This document shows positions 36,738 through 45,945 of a stretch of 64,000 nucleotides of DNA, in pieces. The translations under genes and the position numbers were made by a program. Source of the DNA: Chitinophaga sp. YR573 (lineage in GTDB: Bacteria > Bacteroidota > Bacteroidia > Chitinophagales > Chitinophagaceae); contig NZ_FOJF01000001.1 of NCBI RefSeq assembly GCF_900110995.1, forward strand, positions 1,753,199-1,817,198, written 5' to 3'. Every line of letters starts with the position of its first letter. Position 1 is the stretch's first letter. The notes under the pieces were generated by a model. That model made no database searches. It was not told the origin of the DNA and saw nothing but the letters and a program-made list of their open reading frames with translations.

Positions 36738-37580
36738 TTAAAATCCTATAATAGCGCCACCAGCAACTTCTTCAATCGTCATCTTGGCAAAGCCTTTGTC
36801 AAGACGGGAGAAATTAGCACGGATATCTGTCAGTACTATTGGATCAAAACAACCGATCAGGTTAGGAAAACGCTTGATGAGGATATCTTTCCATCTGAGA
36901 CCAACGTAAGCGGTAGTACGTGCACCGGCATCAGGTACTGTAGTGATGTCTCCTATACCATAGAATCCACGGGTAAAACCGGGCAGTGTAGTACCAGCAG
37001 GCAGTGTAAGGCGGAATTTTGCAAGATCAAAACCTGCCAGGTATTTGTCCATAACATCAGGTTGTAGACGACCGGCGGCAGTCAGGAAAGTTTTGGTAGC
37101 CAGCAGTTGCTGGTTAGCGCCTACTTCAGTCACTGCCAGATCAGCAAATGTTTTGCTATCAGCTTTTTTGATCAGTTCCGCAGCACGGGCAGCAATGTCT
37201 GTGAAGGGGATCATGGTAGGGCAGGTCTTTACCCAGATCTTGTTAAACGGAATAGAGGTGTAGCCAATTTTGTACAACGCTGGAATCGGACTGGGGTAAC
37301 GTGGGCCACCAAACTGAGTTTCGTCGGACAATGTTCCGTAAACCGATTTGGTAATGTAGTTATTGGCTGGCAATCCATCAAAACTCAGCAGGTATGTATC
37401 CGGTGTAAGGTCTTTCAGAATGGCATCCAGTTCATCAGTGCCGGCCGTTCTTGCCCCTGCAGCAGTTTGGGTTTGAGACAATGATGAAGGCTGATCAGCC
37501 GTTTTTTGATCTTTGGAACATGAGAAGAGCGACAGTGCAGCAATACCTACCACACCCGCTAACATGAAATGTTTACGCAT
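36738..37580 (-). CDS. Hypothetical lipoprotein
   Basis: The 280-residue product from the ATG at 37580 starts MRKHFMLAGVVGIAALSLFSC, a clear lipoprotein signal with the lipidated Cys at residue 21, followed by a Ser/Gln/Thr-rich linker. A longer frame to 37631 adds residues that would spoil the signal peptide. The mature domain (about 50-280) contains DELDAILKDLTPDTYLLSFDGL, FADLAVTEVGANQQLLATKTFL and RGFYGIGDITTVPDAGARTT. I do not recognise the family. It is flanked downstream by the palindromic repeat and upstream by the DUF6520-type gene. Confidence 0.75.
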   Translation of the reverse strand: MRKHFMLAGVVGIAALSLFSCSKDQKTADQPSSLSQTQTAAGARTAGTDELDAILKDLTPDTYLLSFDGLPANNYITKSVYGTLSDETQFGGPRYPSPIPALYKIGYTSIPFNKIWVKTCPTMIPFTDIAARAAELIKKADSKTFADLAVTEVGANQQLLATKTFLTAAGRLQPDVMDKYLAGFDLAKFRLTLPAGTTLPGFTRGFYGIGDITTVPDAGARTTAYVGLRWKDILIKRFPNLIGCFDPIVLTDIRANFSRLDKGFAKMTIEEVAGGAIIGF

Positions 37581-37741
37581 TTTTTGGGGGTTTGAAGTTG
37601 AACAATTAAATTTTTGTTGGACAAAATTCAATTAATTCCTTCTTCCCATCACATGCATAAACACCTGATTTAACCAGGTATTAATACGTGATTAAAGAGA
37701 TGAACTGCACCGGCTGAGATGCAGCTCATCAACTTTATATG

Positions 37742-37999
37742 TTATCTAATGAACAGGATCTTTCCGCCTTTACTGGATTTATAAGTTCCAGTAGCAGCAT
37801 CAAAGTAATAAGTGCAGGTACCAAAATGGTCGAAAGCACATTCATAATCGTAGCCTTCTATACCCGCAGGGTAATAGCTGGTGCCCGATTTATAATACTG
37901 TGTTTCTTCCAGGTGATTTTTCGTTAACGAGTTTGCCAGTGCGCCTCCGGCAGCCAGGATAATAGCTAATGCCAGTAATGGAAATTTTTTCTTTTTCAT
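37742..37999 (-). CDS. DUF6520-like small exported protein
   Basis: The 85-residue product starts MKKKKFPLLALAIILAAGGALA, an export signal, and has a short mature part with two cysteines (YECAFDHFGTCTYYF) and a Lys-Gly tail (SKGGKILFIR). The size and spacing of the cysteines, and the CTYYF motif, match DUF6520, small exported peptides found in many copies in Bacteroidota. Function unknown. It precedes the lipoprotein gene on the same strand at 160 nt, with no obvious link. Confidence 0.7.
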   Translation of the reverse strand: MKKKKFPLLALAIILAAGGALANSLTKNHLEETQYYKSGTSYYPAGIEGYDYECAFDHFGTCTYYFDAATGTYKSSKGGKILFIR

Positions 38000-38205
38000 C
38001 TTGATGGGTTTTACGTTTAGCAGGTGATAGGATTAACAAATGTGGTTACTCAATTAATTGGATGATGAAAGGCCGTGTTTTTTAATGTACGACGAAGATA
38101 TATTAATCTGCTGCAAGGCTACCGCAGTTCTAAACAATATTTCGGGTAGCAGCATTACAATTTCAATAATACATCTTAATTTGTGTCGAATTAACGCAAA
38201 GAAGC

Positions 38206-38886
38206 ATGAAAGCATTCCATAGTTACCAGAATCCTTCACTTGCAATTGACCTTGTAGTGTTTGGTTATCAGCAACGTACATTATCCGTACTGCTGCTAAA
38301 CAGGAATGAAATGCCGTTTAAAGATACCTGGACACTGCCGGGTGCCTTCCTTCAAATGGACGAACGTTTTAAAGATACCTGCTCCAGGGTACTAAAAACA
38401 AAATTAGGGATGGACAATGTATACCTGGAACAACTGTACTCATTTGATGAGCCTGAACGTGATCCACGTGGAAGGGTAATCGCTATCGCACATTATGCGC
38501 TCATCAATCCTAAAAACTTTGCCATTACAGCAGGCAGTATGGCAAATGACGTACAATGGTTCGACATACATCAGATGCCTAAACTGGGATTCGATCATCA
38601 GGAAATCTTTACGCAGGCATTACAAAGATTACGCTCCAAAATCCTCTACTTCCCCGTAGGATTTGAATTACTGGATGATCTCTTTACCATGCCCGAATTG
38701 CATGAACTATATGAATGCATCCTCGATACCTCTATCGACAGACGCAACTTCAGAAGAAAGATCCTGGATGCACAATATATTATTAACACAGGTAAAAAAA
38801 GAGAAGGATTGCAAAACCGCCATCCTGATCTCTACAAGTTTAACAAGAAGCTGCCGAAAAATGCGTTCCAGCTCAATATTTCATGA
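38206..38886 (+). CDS. NrtR-type Nudix-related transcriptional regulator
   Basis: The 226-residue protein has an N-terminal Nudix-like domain (DLVVFGYQQRTLSVLLLNRNEMPFKDTWTLPGAFL, RVLKTKLGMDNVYLEQLYSFDEPERDPRGRVIAIAHYALI) with a degenerate Nudix box, and a C-terminal winged helix (TMPELHELYECILDTSIDRRNFRRKILDAQYII). This is the NrtR plan: an ADP-ribose-sensing repressor controlling NAD-related genes. The following remains of an ADP-ribosylglycohydrolase, which normally acts in ADP-ribose metabolism, support the assignment. Its stop overlaps the start of that remnant by the ATGA tetranucleotide. Confidence 0.88.
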   Translation: MKAFHSYQNPSLAIDLVVFGYQQRTLSVLLLNRNEMPFKDTWTLPGAFLQMDERFKDTCSRVLKTKLGMDNVYLEQLYSFDEPERDPRGRVIAIAHYALINPKNFAITAGSMANDVQWFDIHQMPKLGFDHQEIFTQALQRLRSKILYFPVGFELLDDLFTMPELHELYECILDTSIDRRNFRRKILDAQYIINTGKKREGLQNRHPDLYKFNKKLPKNAFQLNIS

Positions 38887-39035
38887 GGAACTATGATACG
38901 GACACAACAGCCGGCGGAATCGCTGGTCTGCTCTACGGATGGGAGACCATTCCGGCAGAATGGTTGAATCTTTTAGCAAAAAAGGCTAGTATTGACAAGT
39001 TGATTATTAACTTGCAGGCCAAAATGGATATATAA
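38883..39035 (+). pseudogene. C-terminal remnant of an ADP-ribosylglycohydrolase
   Basis: A 50-codon frame from the ATG at 38883 to the stop at 39033 reads MRNYDTDTTAGGIAGLLYGW and continues ETIPAEWLNLLAKK. The DTDTTA-GGIAGL-YG-xxIPxEW pattern is the conserved C-terminal metal-binding end of DraG-type ADP-ribosylglycohydrolases, which normally have about 300 residues. Everything N-terminal to it is missing. The frame overlaps the NrtR stop (ATGA) and abuts the next gene's start without a gap, so translation might be preserved even though catalysis is impossible. Confidence 0.8.
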
Positions 39036-39767
39036 ATGGCCCGGACCTTCGTAATTGGTGATATGCATGGTGCAATCAGAGCGGTGAAACAGGTGATTGA
39101 AAGGATACAACTGCAATCAGACGATACACTGATCTTTCTGGGCGATTATGTAGATGGATGGTCAGAATCAGCACAGCTGATAGATCACCTGATAGCACTA
39201 CAGGAACATCAACCCTGTATTTTCCTCAAAGGTAATCACGATGCCTGGTGTGAATCCTGGCTGATGGGAGAAACCCCGGACCCTGTCTGGCTGGCCAACG
39301 GCGGACAGGAAACCGTGAACAGCTACGATAACTATACTCCTGAACAAAAAGCACAACATCTCGATTTCCTCAATCGTATGAAATATTATCATATTGATGA
39401 AGAACAACGCCTCTTTGTGCATGCCGGCTTTACCTCTATGAGCGGACCGGTAAGGGAAAGATTCCAGATTACCCTTTACTGGGACAGGACCCTCTGGGAA
39501 ATGGCCATTGCAATGGATAAACACATCAAAAAAGATCAGCGTATTTATCCGAAGAGATTATTATTATTTAAGGAGATTTATATTGGTCATACCCCTACCA
39601 CCAACTATGACGTAGAAATACCTATGAATGCCTGTAACGTATGGAATATAGATACCGGGGCTGCTTTTTATGGGAAAGTATCTGCGTTGGATATTGATTC
39701 AAAGGAGTTCTGGCAAAGTGATCCTGTACATAGTTTATATCCCGGGGAAAAAGGCAGGAATAAATAA
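39036..39767 (+). CDS. Metallophosphoesterase (calcineurin-like serine/threonine phosphatase-type)
   Basis: The 243-residue protein shows all motifs of the family: GDMHG (residues 8-12), FLGDYVDGW, LKGNHDAW, VHAGFT and GHTP, giving the di-metal ligands Asp, His, Asp, Asn, His and His. The family hydrolyses phosphoesters of proteins, nucleotides or Ap4A. It follows the NrtR-glycohydrolase remnant without a gap, which hints that it belongs to the same NAD/ADP-ribose operon and may act on a nucleotide. The convergent gene at 39768 ends at the adjacent base. Confidence 0.92.
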   Translation: MARTFVIGDMHGAIRAVKQVIERIQLQSDDTLIFLGDYVDGWSESAQLIDHLIALQEHQPCIFLKGNHDAWCESWLMGETPDPVWLANGGQETVNSYDNYTPEQKAQHLDFLNRMKYYHIDEEQRLFVHAGFTSMSGPVRERFQITLYWDRTLWEMAIAMDKHIKKDQRIYPKRLLLFKEIYIGHTPTTNYDVEIPMNACNVWNIDTGAAFYGKVSALDIDSKEFWQSDPVHSLYPGEKGRNK

Positions 39768-40352
39768 TTATCGCAGGTACATTTCTTTTTTCACAAGAGA
39801 GAAATTCTCATCTTTTACATCTGCTTCGTAATAATAAAGAGTACCATCTTCCAGGACTATCCTGTTCTGTAATTCCTCATCACTTATATAATCACAGAAA
39901 TAAGGTAATGTCCATATTTTTGTAATACGCCTCCATCTCCCTCTCATATAAGACCAGGTGCTTACATTATAAAAACATCCATGCCCTGATTCCTGGAAGA
40001 TAGTCAGGTCATCCCTTCCATCATTATTTAAATCGTGTTCATTTACCAGTCTGATTCTTCCTTCTGAGGCAGGGAGAGGTCTGATACTATCTGAAGAAAA
40101 ACGGACAATGTATTTATCTCCCCTGTACAATACCGCATAAGCCACATCTGTCAGGTGATCTCCGTTAAAATCACCTTCAATACGTAATGTGTCGGGAATT
40201 TTTTCCGTCGATTGAGGAGGAGATGGCATAGTCATTAAGCTTGTGTCCGCTATCGCTGCTATCATATTCACCTCTGCTGGCTGCTGCCTGTTTTCTTCCG
40301 GATCATTACAGGATAATGCAAAGAATACCAATACAATCAGGCATTTGTTCAT
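39768..40352 (-). CDS. Hypothetical lipoprotein with FG-GAP/VCBS-like segment
   Basis: The 194-residue product begins MNKCLIVLVFFALSC, a lipoprotein signal with Cys at 15. The mature part contains IEGDFNGDHLTDVAYAVLYRGDKYIV and NEHDLNNDGRDDLTIFQESG, two DxNxDGxxD-type calcium loops characteristic of FG-GAP/VCBS repeat proteins, followed by a small cysteine-containing domain (HGCFYNVS, YFCDYIS). Its role is unknown; an envelope-associated, calcium-binding protein is plausible. Confidence 0.75.
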   Translation of the reverse strand: MNKCLIVLVFFALSCNDPEENRQQPAEVNMIAAIADTSLMTMPSPPQSTEKIPDTLRIEGDFNGDHLTDVAYAVLYRGDKYIVRFSSDSIRPLPASEGRIRLVNEHDLNNDGRDDLTIFQESGHGCFYNVSTWSYMRGRWRRITKIWTLPYFCDYISDEELQNRIVLEDGTLYYYEADVKDENFSLVKKEMYLR

Positions 40353-40377
40353 AGGATGTACTTCTATCGTAAAAGTA

Positions 40378-41373
40378 TTAATTTCCTTCGGGCAGTTGAT
40401 GATAATTATACCACCTCCTGATTAAAAGATTAATAAATAGCTTGACATGGATTTCATTCAGGAATGTATTACTCCAATTTTCATACCTGTTGCACTGTAT
40501 ACCCAGGAAAAATATAAATACGGACATCCCAAGTAGGGGAATTGCGCTCATTTCCTCTTCACTAATGGGAGTTATACTCTTATATCCATCCAGAAAACTT
40601 TTTAACTTAAGCCGATATTCAGTCTCCTCTTTTTCAATTTTATGCAGCTGCATTATATAATAACCGATATCCAGGCATAACCATCCGTTTCCACAGAAAT
40701 CGAAATCAAAAATGGTAATATCACCATTATTGTCGAAATGCATATTATCATACCATATATCCAGGTGAACGATCCCTTTCCTTAGTGTACTAGTACTCAA
40801 TTCATCAAACTGAGTTACCAGATACCGCTTTACTTTTTCAAGGAAAACAAATTCATCAGCATTATTATCGATGAATGGCTGTATGCGGGTTACTGCTTCT
40901 TCCAGCATGATAGCTGCATTATATGTTACCCTGTTTATATGCTGATCATGATTTACCAGGTGCATTTTAGCCATCGCTTCCCCTACCCTGTAATGAATCT
41001 CTGTTGAATAAGATAACGACTTTCCTCCCGGTGCGTAAGAGAACAGTACGCCATATCTTTTACCTTCAGGTGCTGACAGTTCCTGTATATAATTATCATC
41101 TGTATCCTGAACAGGATAAGAAACCGGTATCCCATGTTCCTTCAGGTTATTCAACAGTTTCATTTCTTCTGTTATCTCTGTTACAGAACGCCAGTTTAAA
41201 GTATAAACACGAAAAATAAATTTAGTCTCCCCATCAACGATCAGGTAACTATGATTAACGCCCGCTTTTAATAAACTACAAGTAGTATTTACGCTCAGAT
41301 TATACCGGGACTGTATAAACGTAGCAAGATGGGTTGCGGACAGAATGGAACTGGAAACAGGGAAAGAAGTCAT
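40378..41373 (-). CDS. Aminoglycoside-phosphotransferase-fold kinase
   Basis: The 331-residue protein has the APH/choline-kinase fold: a small-lobe strand KFIFRVYTLNWRSVTEITEEMKLL with the Lys and Glu expected for ATP binding, the catalytic loop GIVHLDIWYDNMHFD (HxDxxxxN) and the metal-binding IFDFDFCGNGWLCLDIGYYI. Such enzymes phosphorylate small molecules, for example homoserine, choline, sugars or drugs; the substrate cannot be told here. The divergent pectate lyase gene starts 122 bp upstream. Confidence 0.88.
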   Translation of the reverse strand: MTSFPVSSSILSATHLATFIQSRYNLSVNTTCSLLKAGVNHSYLIVDGETKFIFRVYTLNWRSVTEITEEMKLLNNLKEHGIPVSYPVQDTDDNYIQELSAPEGKRYGVLFSYAPGGKSLSYSTEIHYRVGEAMAKMHLVNHDQHINRVTYNAAIMLEEAVTRIQPFIDNNADEFVFLEKVKRYLVTQFDELSTSTLRKGIVHLDIWYDNMHFDNNGDITIFDFDFCGNGWLCLDIGYYIMQLHKIEKEETEYRLKLKSFLDGYKSITPISEEEMSAIPLLGMSVFIFFLGIQCNRYENWSNTFLNEIHVKLFINLLIRRWYNYHQLPEGN

Positions 41374-41495
41374 GCTGTAATTTGCATATAACTATGTATT
41401 TGTCCAAATTAATTCGGGAACGATTGCGTAAATAATTCCATGCAATCCGTGCTGATGGCGTGTCAAATCCTGTAATTTCAAATAAAAAACCCGTT

Positions 41496-43718
41496 ATGAA
41501 AACACCTCTATTCACCATGTTATGCCTTGCCATTGGTGGCATAACTTATGCCCAAACAACATTGTATGTTTCCCCCAGTGGTTCGGCATCCAACACCGGT
41601 ACTTCTATCAGTGCTCCTACCACACTGGTAAATGCAATTGCCACAATACCGGCTGGCGGTACCATCTATATGCGTGGTGGTACATACAGTTTTTCTGCCT
41701 CTATCATCATAGCAGATACGAACAATGGTACTTCGTCTGCCAACAAAAACGTTGTGGCATATAGTACTGAAGTACCTGTAATCGACTTCTCGTCACAAGC
41801 CATTGCGGATGCAAACCGTGGTGTTGTACTGGATGGCGACTACTGGCATTTTACCGGTATTACCATTACGTCTGCTGGTGATAACGGCATGCTGTTAGCC
41901 GGTAATAACAACACGATTGAGAAATGTATCTTCAGCAAGAACCATGATAGCGGTCTTCAGCTGAGCCGTTACAAAACAACAAATACGGCTATCAGTCAGT
42001 GGCCATCCAACAACCTCATATTAAACTGTGAGGCTTTCGACAACCAGGACCCTGACAATGAAGATGCAGATGGTTTTGCAGCGAAACTCACCTGCGGTAC
42101 AGGCAACGTTTTCCGCGGATGTATCTCTCACAATAATATTGATGATGGCTGGGACTTCTACGCCAAAACAGAAACCGGCCCTATTGGTCCGGTAACGCTG
42201 GAAAACTGTGTATCTTATAATAACGGAGTATTAAGCTCCGGAGCTACTTCCGGCGATGGAGATAAAAATGGATTCAAGCTGGGTGGTTCCGGTATTGCCG
42301 TGAATCATATTGTACGCCGTTGTGTTGCTTTCGGAAATGGCCATCATGGCTTTACTGATAATGACAATCCCGGCAATATAGAAGTCACTAACAATACCAG
42401 TTACAACAACGCAGCATCTAACTTCAATTTCAGGACGGGCAGTACCGCTACCTTTAGAAACAATCTGTCATTCAATGCCGGATCAAGTGACCAAAGCAAT
42501 GGCACAGATGTAGGTACTTCCAATGTATGGTGGAAGAATAGTGTAAGCACCAACAGCGGCAGCCTGGTAGTGAGCAGTGCAGACTTTATCTCTTTAACTG
42601 CCAGTGTAACTAAGAACAGCGACGGCACTCCTAACCTGGGTAACTTCCTGGCACTGGCTACCGGTAGTGACCTGATCAATGCAGGTGTCACCTCTACCGG
42701 TATTACTTACAATGGTTCGGCTCCTGACCTTGGAGCCCGTGAATCAGGTAGCACTACTACCAATCCGGGTACATATACGCTTAGTTTAACGGCCTCTCCT
42801 ACTGCTGGCGGTACTATCACTGCTAATCCTTCTGCTTCATCTTATGCTTCCGGCACTGTAGTTACTTTAACAGCGACTCCTGCCAGCGGCTATACTTTCA
42901 CAGGCTGGAGCGGCGGTGCCAGCGGCACTTCCAGCAGCACTACGGTAACTATCACCGCCAATACTTCTGTGACAGCTACCTTTACCGCTACCTCTACAGG
43001 AGGGGGCAATACCTTACGCATCGATGATGCGGCTACTACCACCAGCGGCTACTGCGGAGCGGATGGCAGCCGTCAGAACTCTTACACGGGTGCAGATGGC
43101 GGTTACTACATTAACCTCTCTAATTCAGCTTCTAAAGGCGTAAATTATACAGTGAACGTTCCTGCTGCAGGCACTTACTCTTTTGTATGGAGATATTCCA
43201 ACGGAGGCAGCACCGTATCTACTATCGCCCGTCTCATAGTGAACGGCAGTACTGTTAATAGCAGCGTATCGTTCCCTGTCACCTCTTCCTGGACAGCCTG
43301 GACGACCACTGCTGCTGTAACAGCCACCCTGGCGGCAGGTAACAACACTGTGCGTATAGAAACCACTGAAGCAAAAGAATTCGCTATTATAGACTGGATG
43401 GAAGTAACGGGTACAACTCCAACAGCAGGTGCCTGCAGTTCTTCTGCCAGGGTAGTCGCTACACATGATTTTGTGCCTGCATTAACAAAGGCCTACCCCA
43501 ATCCGACATCCGGCCTTTCATCAATTGTTTTTTACAACAAACAACAAGAGAGAGTGATCATCCGGGTATTTAATTCAAATGGACTGCTGGTAAAAACACT
43601 GGTAGATAAATCCTTCCCTGAAGGAAATAACCAATTGACATTTAACATGAACGGATTAGCAAGTGGTGTATATTTTATCAAAGTAAATGATACTACATTA
43701 AGATTAGTAAAAGAGTAA
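41496..43718 (+). CDS. Secreted pectate lyase (PL9-like) with C-terminal T9SS sorting domain
   Basis: From the ATG at 41496 the product has 740 residues; a GTG start at 41460 would lie before the signal peptide (MKTPLFTMLC...GITYA). A right-handed beta-helix (about 25-410) contains the DGDYWHFTGITI strand, DNEDADGFAAKLTCGTGNVFRG, NNIDDGWDFY and GDKNGFKLGG, whose Lys corresponds to the PL9 catalytic Lys. A Listeria/Bacteroides-type repeat (ASGYTFTGWSGG) follows, then a CBM35-like domain (RIDDAATTTSGYCGADGSRQ, IDWMEVTG), and a C-terminal T9SS domain (KAYPNPTSGLSSIVFYN...SGVYFIKV). It likely cleaves pectin outside the cell after type IX secretion. A bidirectional terminator follows. Confidence 0.9.
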   Translation: MKTPLFTMLCLAIGGITYAQTTLYVSPSGSASNTGTSISAPTTLVNAIATIPAGGTIYMRGGTYSFSASIIIADTNNGTSSANKNVVAYSTEVPVIDFSSQAIADANRGVVLDGDYWHFTGITITSAGDNGMLLAGNNNTIEKCIFSKNHDSGLQLSRYKTTNTAISQWPSNNLILNCEAFDNQDPDNEDADGFAAKLTCGTGNVFRGCISHNNIDDGWDFYAKTETGPIGPVTLENCVSYNNGVLSSGATSGDGDKNGFKLGGSGIAVNHIVRRCVAFGNGHHGFTDNDNPGNIEVTNNTSYNNAASNFNFRTGSTATFRNNLSFNAGSSDQSNGTDVGTSNVWWKNSVSTNSGSLVVSSADFISLTASVTKNSDGTPNLGNFLALATGSDLINAGVTSTGITYNGSAPDLGARESGSTTTNPGTYTLSLTASPTAGGTITANPSASSYASGTVVTLTATPASGYTFTGWSGGASGTSSSTTVTITANTSVTATFTATSTGGGNTLRIDDAATTTSGYCGADGSRQNSYTGADGGYYINLSNSASKGVNYTVNVPAAGTYSFVWRYSNGGSTVSTIARLIVNGSTVNSSVSFPVTSSWTAWTTTAAVTATLAAGNNTVRIETTEAKEFAIIDWMEVTGTTPTAGACSSSARVVATHDFVPALTKAYPNPTSGLSSIVFYNKQQERVIIRVFNSNGLLVKTLVDKSFPEGNNQLTFNMNGLASGVYFIKVNDTTLRLVKE

Positions 43719-43723
43719 TTTTA

Positions 43724-43759
43724 AAAAAAAGCGGGAACTGTTATGTTCCCGCTTTTTTA
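43724..43759. terminator. Bidirectional terminator
   Basis: GCGGGAAC (43731-43738) pairs with GTTCCCGC (43745-43752), flanked by A-rich and T-rich runs. It lies between the convergent pectate lyase gene and the gene at 43757 and can serve both. Confidence 0.88.
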
Positions 43760-44275
43760 AAACTTACATTCTTCTCCCGGTTTCAGCTCTCTTCCCCTCT
43801 GCTTCTCTGCCACGGTAAATGCCTCATCTCCCAACACATGAAACCCTTTAGGCGCTTTAGACTTCGGCCCTTTATAAATGCCTACGAATGGTTTTGAATA
43901 TACACGCCGGCTCACCGGATCTGTCATTTTAAAGAACTGCACATACCAGCCCTGTACAATACTATTATCTGGTAGTGGTTTAGGTGCGGCAGCTTTTTCC
44001 CTGTTACGTAATATCTGCTCCAATGATACCTTTTCCACATCAGCCGGTTTGAAAAAAAATACTCTTTTTCCTTTTAAAGACTGTCCGGTAGCACTTTTAA
44101 ACACGCCTCCATGATGCCACTCAGTCGCAAAAGGAGATAATTCCAGCGCCGTGATCTTCATTTTGAATTTCTTCGTCAGCAATGCAGCTACTTCTCCTGC
44201 CTTCAACAACTTCTTATCCTCAGCATCCTGATAATTTTCAGACTTCCCCTGCTGCAGATATTTACTCATTTTCAT
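43757..44275 (-). CDS. Hypothetical protein, 172 residues
   Basis: I do not recognise this family. The protein is basic and soluble: a helical N-terminus (YLQQGKSENYQDAEDKKLLKAGEVAALLTKKF), a central ALELSPFATEWHHGGVFKSATGQ and GKRVFFFKPADVEKVS segment, and a C-terminal half with WYVQFFKMTDPVSRRVYSKPFVGIYKGP and GFHVLGDEAF. There is no signal peptide or membrane helix. It is convergent to the pectate lyase and divergent from the oxidase operon. Function unknown. Confidence 0.65.
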   Translation of the reverse strand: MKMSKYLQQGKSENYQDAEDKKLLKAGEVAALLTKKFKMKITALELSPFATEWHHGGVFKSATGQSLKGKRVFFFKPADVEKVSLEQILRNREKAAAPKPLPDNSIVQGWYVQFFKMTDPVSRRVYSKPFVGIYKGPKSKAPKGFHVLGDEAFTVAEKQRGRELKPGEECKF

Positions 44276-44370
44276 GGCGGGAAGTTACAAATAACCGTTC
44301 AACAAATTTCCTGCACAACAATCCGCAATAATTGCTATTTTGTTCAAAGGAAGTATTTAAACATCAACCA

Positions 44371-45945
44371 ATGTCTATTTCGAGGAGAGATTTCTTAACC
44401 CAAACGGGTAAGATTGCTGCTGCGTACCCGGCCATGCTGGCTCTGGGCATGCTTAAAGAATCCCCTGCTCATGCTTTTGACCTTAAAGGAAGCGGTAATG
44501 GAAAACACGTCGTTATCCTCGGTGCCGGCCTCGCAGGACTAACATCGGCCTACGAACTCACCAAATTAGGCTACCAGTGTACCATCCTGGAAGCAAGAAA
44601 CAGGGCCGGAGGACGCTGCTGGAGCATACGCAAAGGCACTGAACAACACGAAACAGACATCCCGACACAAACTGCCACCTTCGACGAAGGACAATACTTC
44701 AACGCAGGTCCCTCCCGTATCCCTCACCACCACGAGCTGACACTCCATTACTGCCGGGAACTCAACGTCCCCATACAGGTATATAACAATGTGAATGAAG
44801 CAACTTACTACTTCAGCGAAGGGAAAGGACTCCTATCTAATAAAAAGGTCCGTGCAAGAGAAATACACAATGACATGCGGGGATACACCACAGAATTACT
44901 CGCCAAAGCCATTGATCAGCATTCATTAGACACCGCCCTCACCAAAGAAGATACACAGAAAATACTCGAATATCTTCGTGCCGAAGGCGGACTTGATATA
45001 GATAAACTCTACAAAGCATCTGACAGAAGAGGATATATAGAATCCCCCGGCGCCGGAGATAAACCAGGGAAGATAGCAGACCCGCATAAACTGGCGGATA
45101 TCATCTCCTCAGGACTTGCAGATCCTGATTTCTACAATGTAGCAGAATATACCTACGAGCTGCAGATGACTATGTTCCAGGCTATCGGTGGGATGGATAA
45201 AATAGCACAGGCTTTATCTCAAAAAGTGCAAAACATCCATTTCAACTGCGAAGTAACTGCCATTTACAACCAGGAACAAGGGGTGAAAATCACCTATAAA
45301 GAGAAAGAAGCAGAAAAAGAATTATTGGCAGATCTCTGCATCTGTACCTTACCTTTGCCTGTATTAAGCAACGTTCAGCATAATTTCTCATCGGACGTAA
45401 GCAGGGCCATAGATTATATCCCTTACATCGCTACAGGCAAAATAGGACTCCAGTTTAAAAGACGTTTCTGGGAAGAAGATGAACAGATTTACGGGGGTAT
45501 TACTCATACTAATAATGAACTGACTCAAATCTTCTACCCTTCTTACGACTACCTCGGCAAAAAGGGCATCTTACTCGGATATTACAATTTCAACGATAAA
45601 GCCAGACATACTGGCAACCTTACTCATCAGCAAAGAGAACAGCTCGCACTGGAAAAAGGAAGCCTGATACATCCGCAATACAAACAGGAATTTGAAAAGT
45701 CGTTTTCTGTCAGCTGGCATAAAACAAAATACAGCATGGGTGGCTGGGGATTATACACCAGCGCTACCCGCCAAACACTTTACAAGAGCCTGCTACAGCC
45801 CGATAAACAAGTATACTTTGCCGGAGAACATACAACTTATTTAAATGCCTGGATGGCCGGCGCTTTTGAATCAGCCAGAAGAACAGTAGCCGATTTACAT
45901 GGCCGTACAACAGAACAACACATACCAAAAACTACACCACTATGA
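44371..45945 (+). CDS. Tat-exported flavin amine oxidase
   Basis: From the ATG at 44371 the product has 524 residues and a twin-arginine signal (SRRDFLTQTGKIAAAYPAML). An extra 13 codons to 44332 would place the Tat motif inside the chain. The FAD-binding motif HVVILGAGLAGLTSAYEL, the following EARNRAGGRCWS loop and the C-terminal YFAGEHTTYLNAWMAGAFESARR are typical of flavin monoamine/L-amino-acid oxidases. The sequence FNAGPSRIPHHHELTLHYC adds the substrate-pocket arginine. The enzyme would act on a primary amine or amino acid in the periplasm. The start of the next gene overlaps its stop by ATGA, and a Hint-domain protein follows; see the operon note. Confidence 0.88.
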   Translation: MSISRRDFLTQTGKIAAAYPAMLALGMLKESPAHAFDLKGSGNGKHVVILGAGLAGLTSAYELTKLGYQCTILEARNRAGGRCWSIRKGTEQHETDIPTQTATFDEGQYFNAGPSRIPHHHELTLHYCRELNVPIQVYNNVNEATYYFSEGKGLLSNKKVRAREIHNDMRGYTTELLAKAIDQHSLDTALTKEDTQKILEYLRAEGGLDIDKLYKASDRRGYIESPGAGDKPGKIADPHKLADIISSGLADPDFYNVAEYTYELQMTMFQAIGGMDKIAQALSQKVQNIHFNCEVTAIYNQEQGVKITYKEKEAEKELLADLCICTLPLPVLSNVQHNFSSDVSRAIDYIPYIATGKIGLQFKRRFWEEDEQIYGGITHTNNELTQIFYPSYDYLGKKGILLGYYNFNDKARHTGNLTHQQREQLALEKGSLIHPQYKQEFEKSFSVSWHKTKYSMGGWGLYTSATRQTLYKSLLQPDKQVYFAGEHTTYLNAWMAGAFESARRTVADLHGRTTEQHIPKTTPL

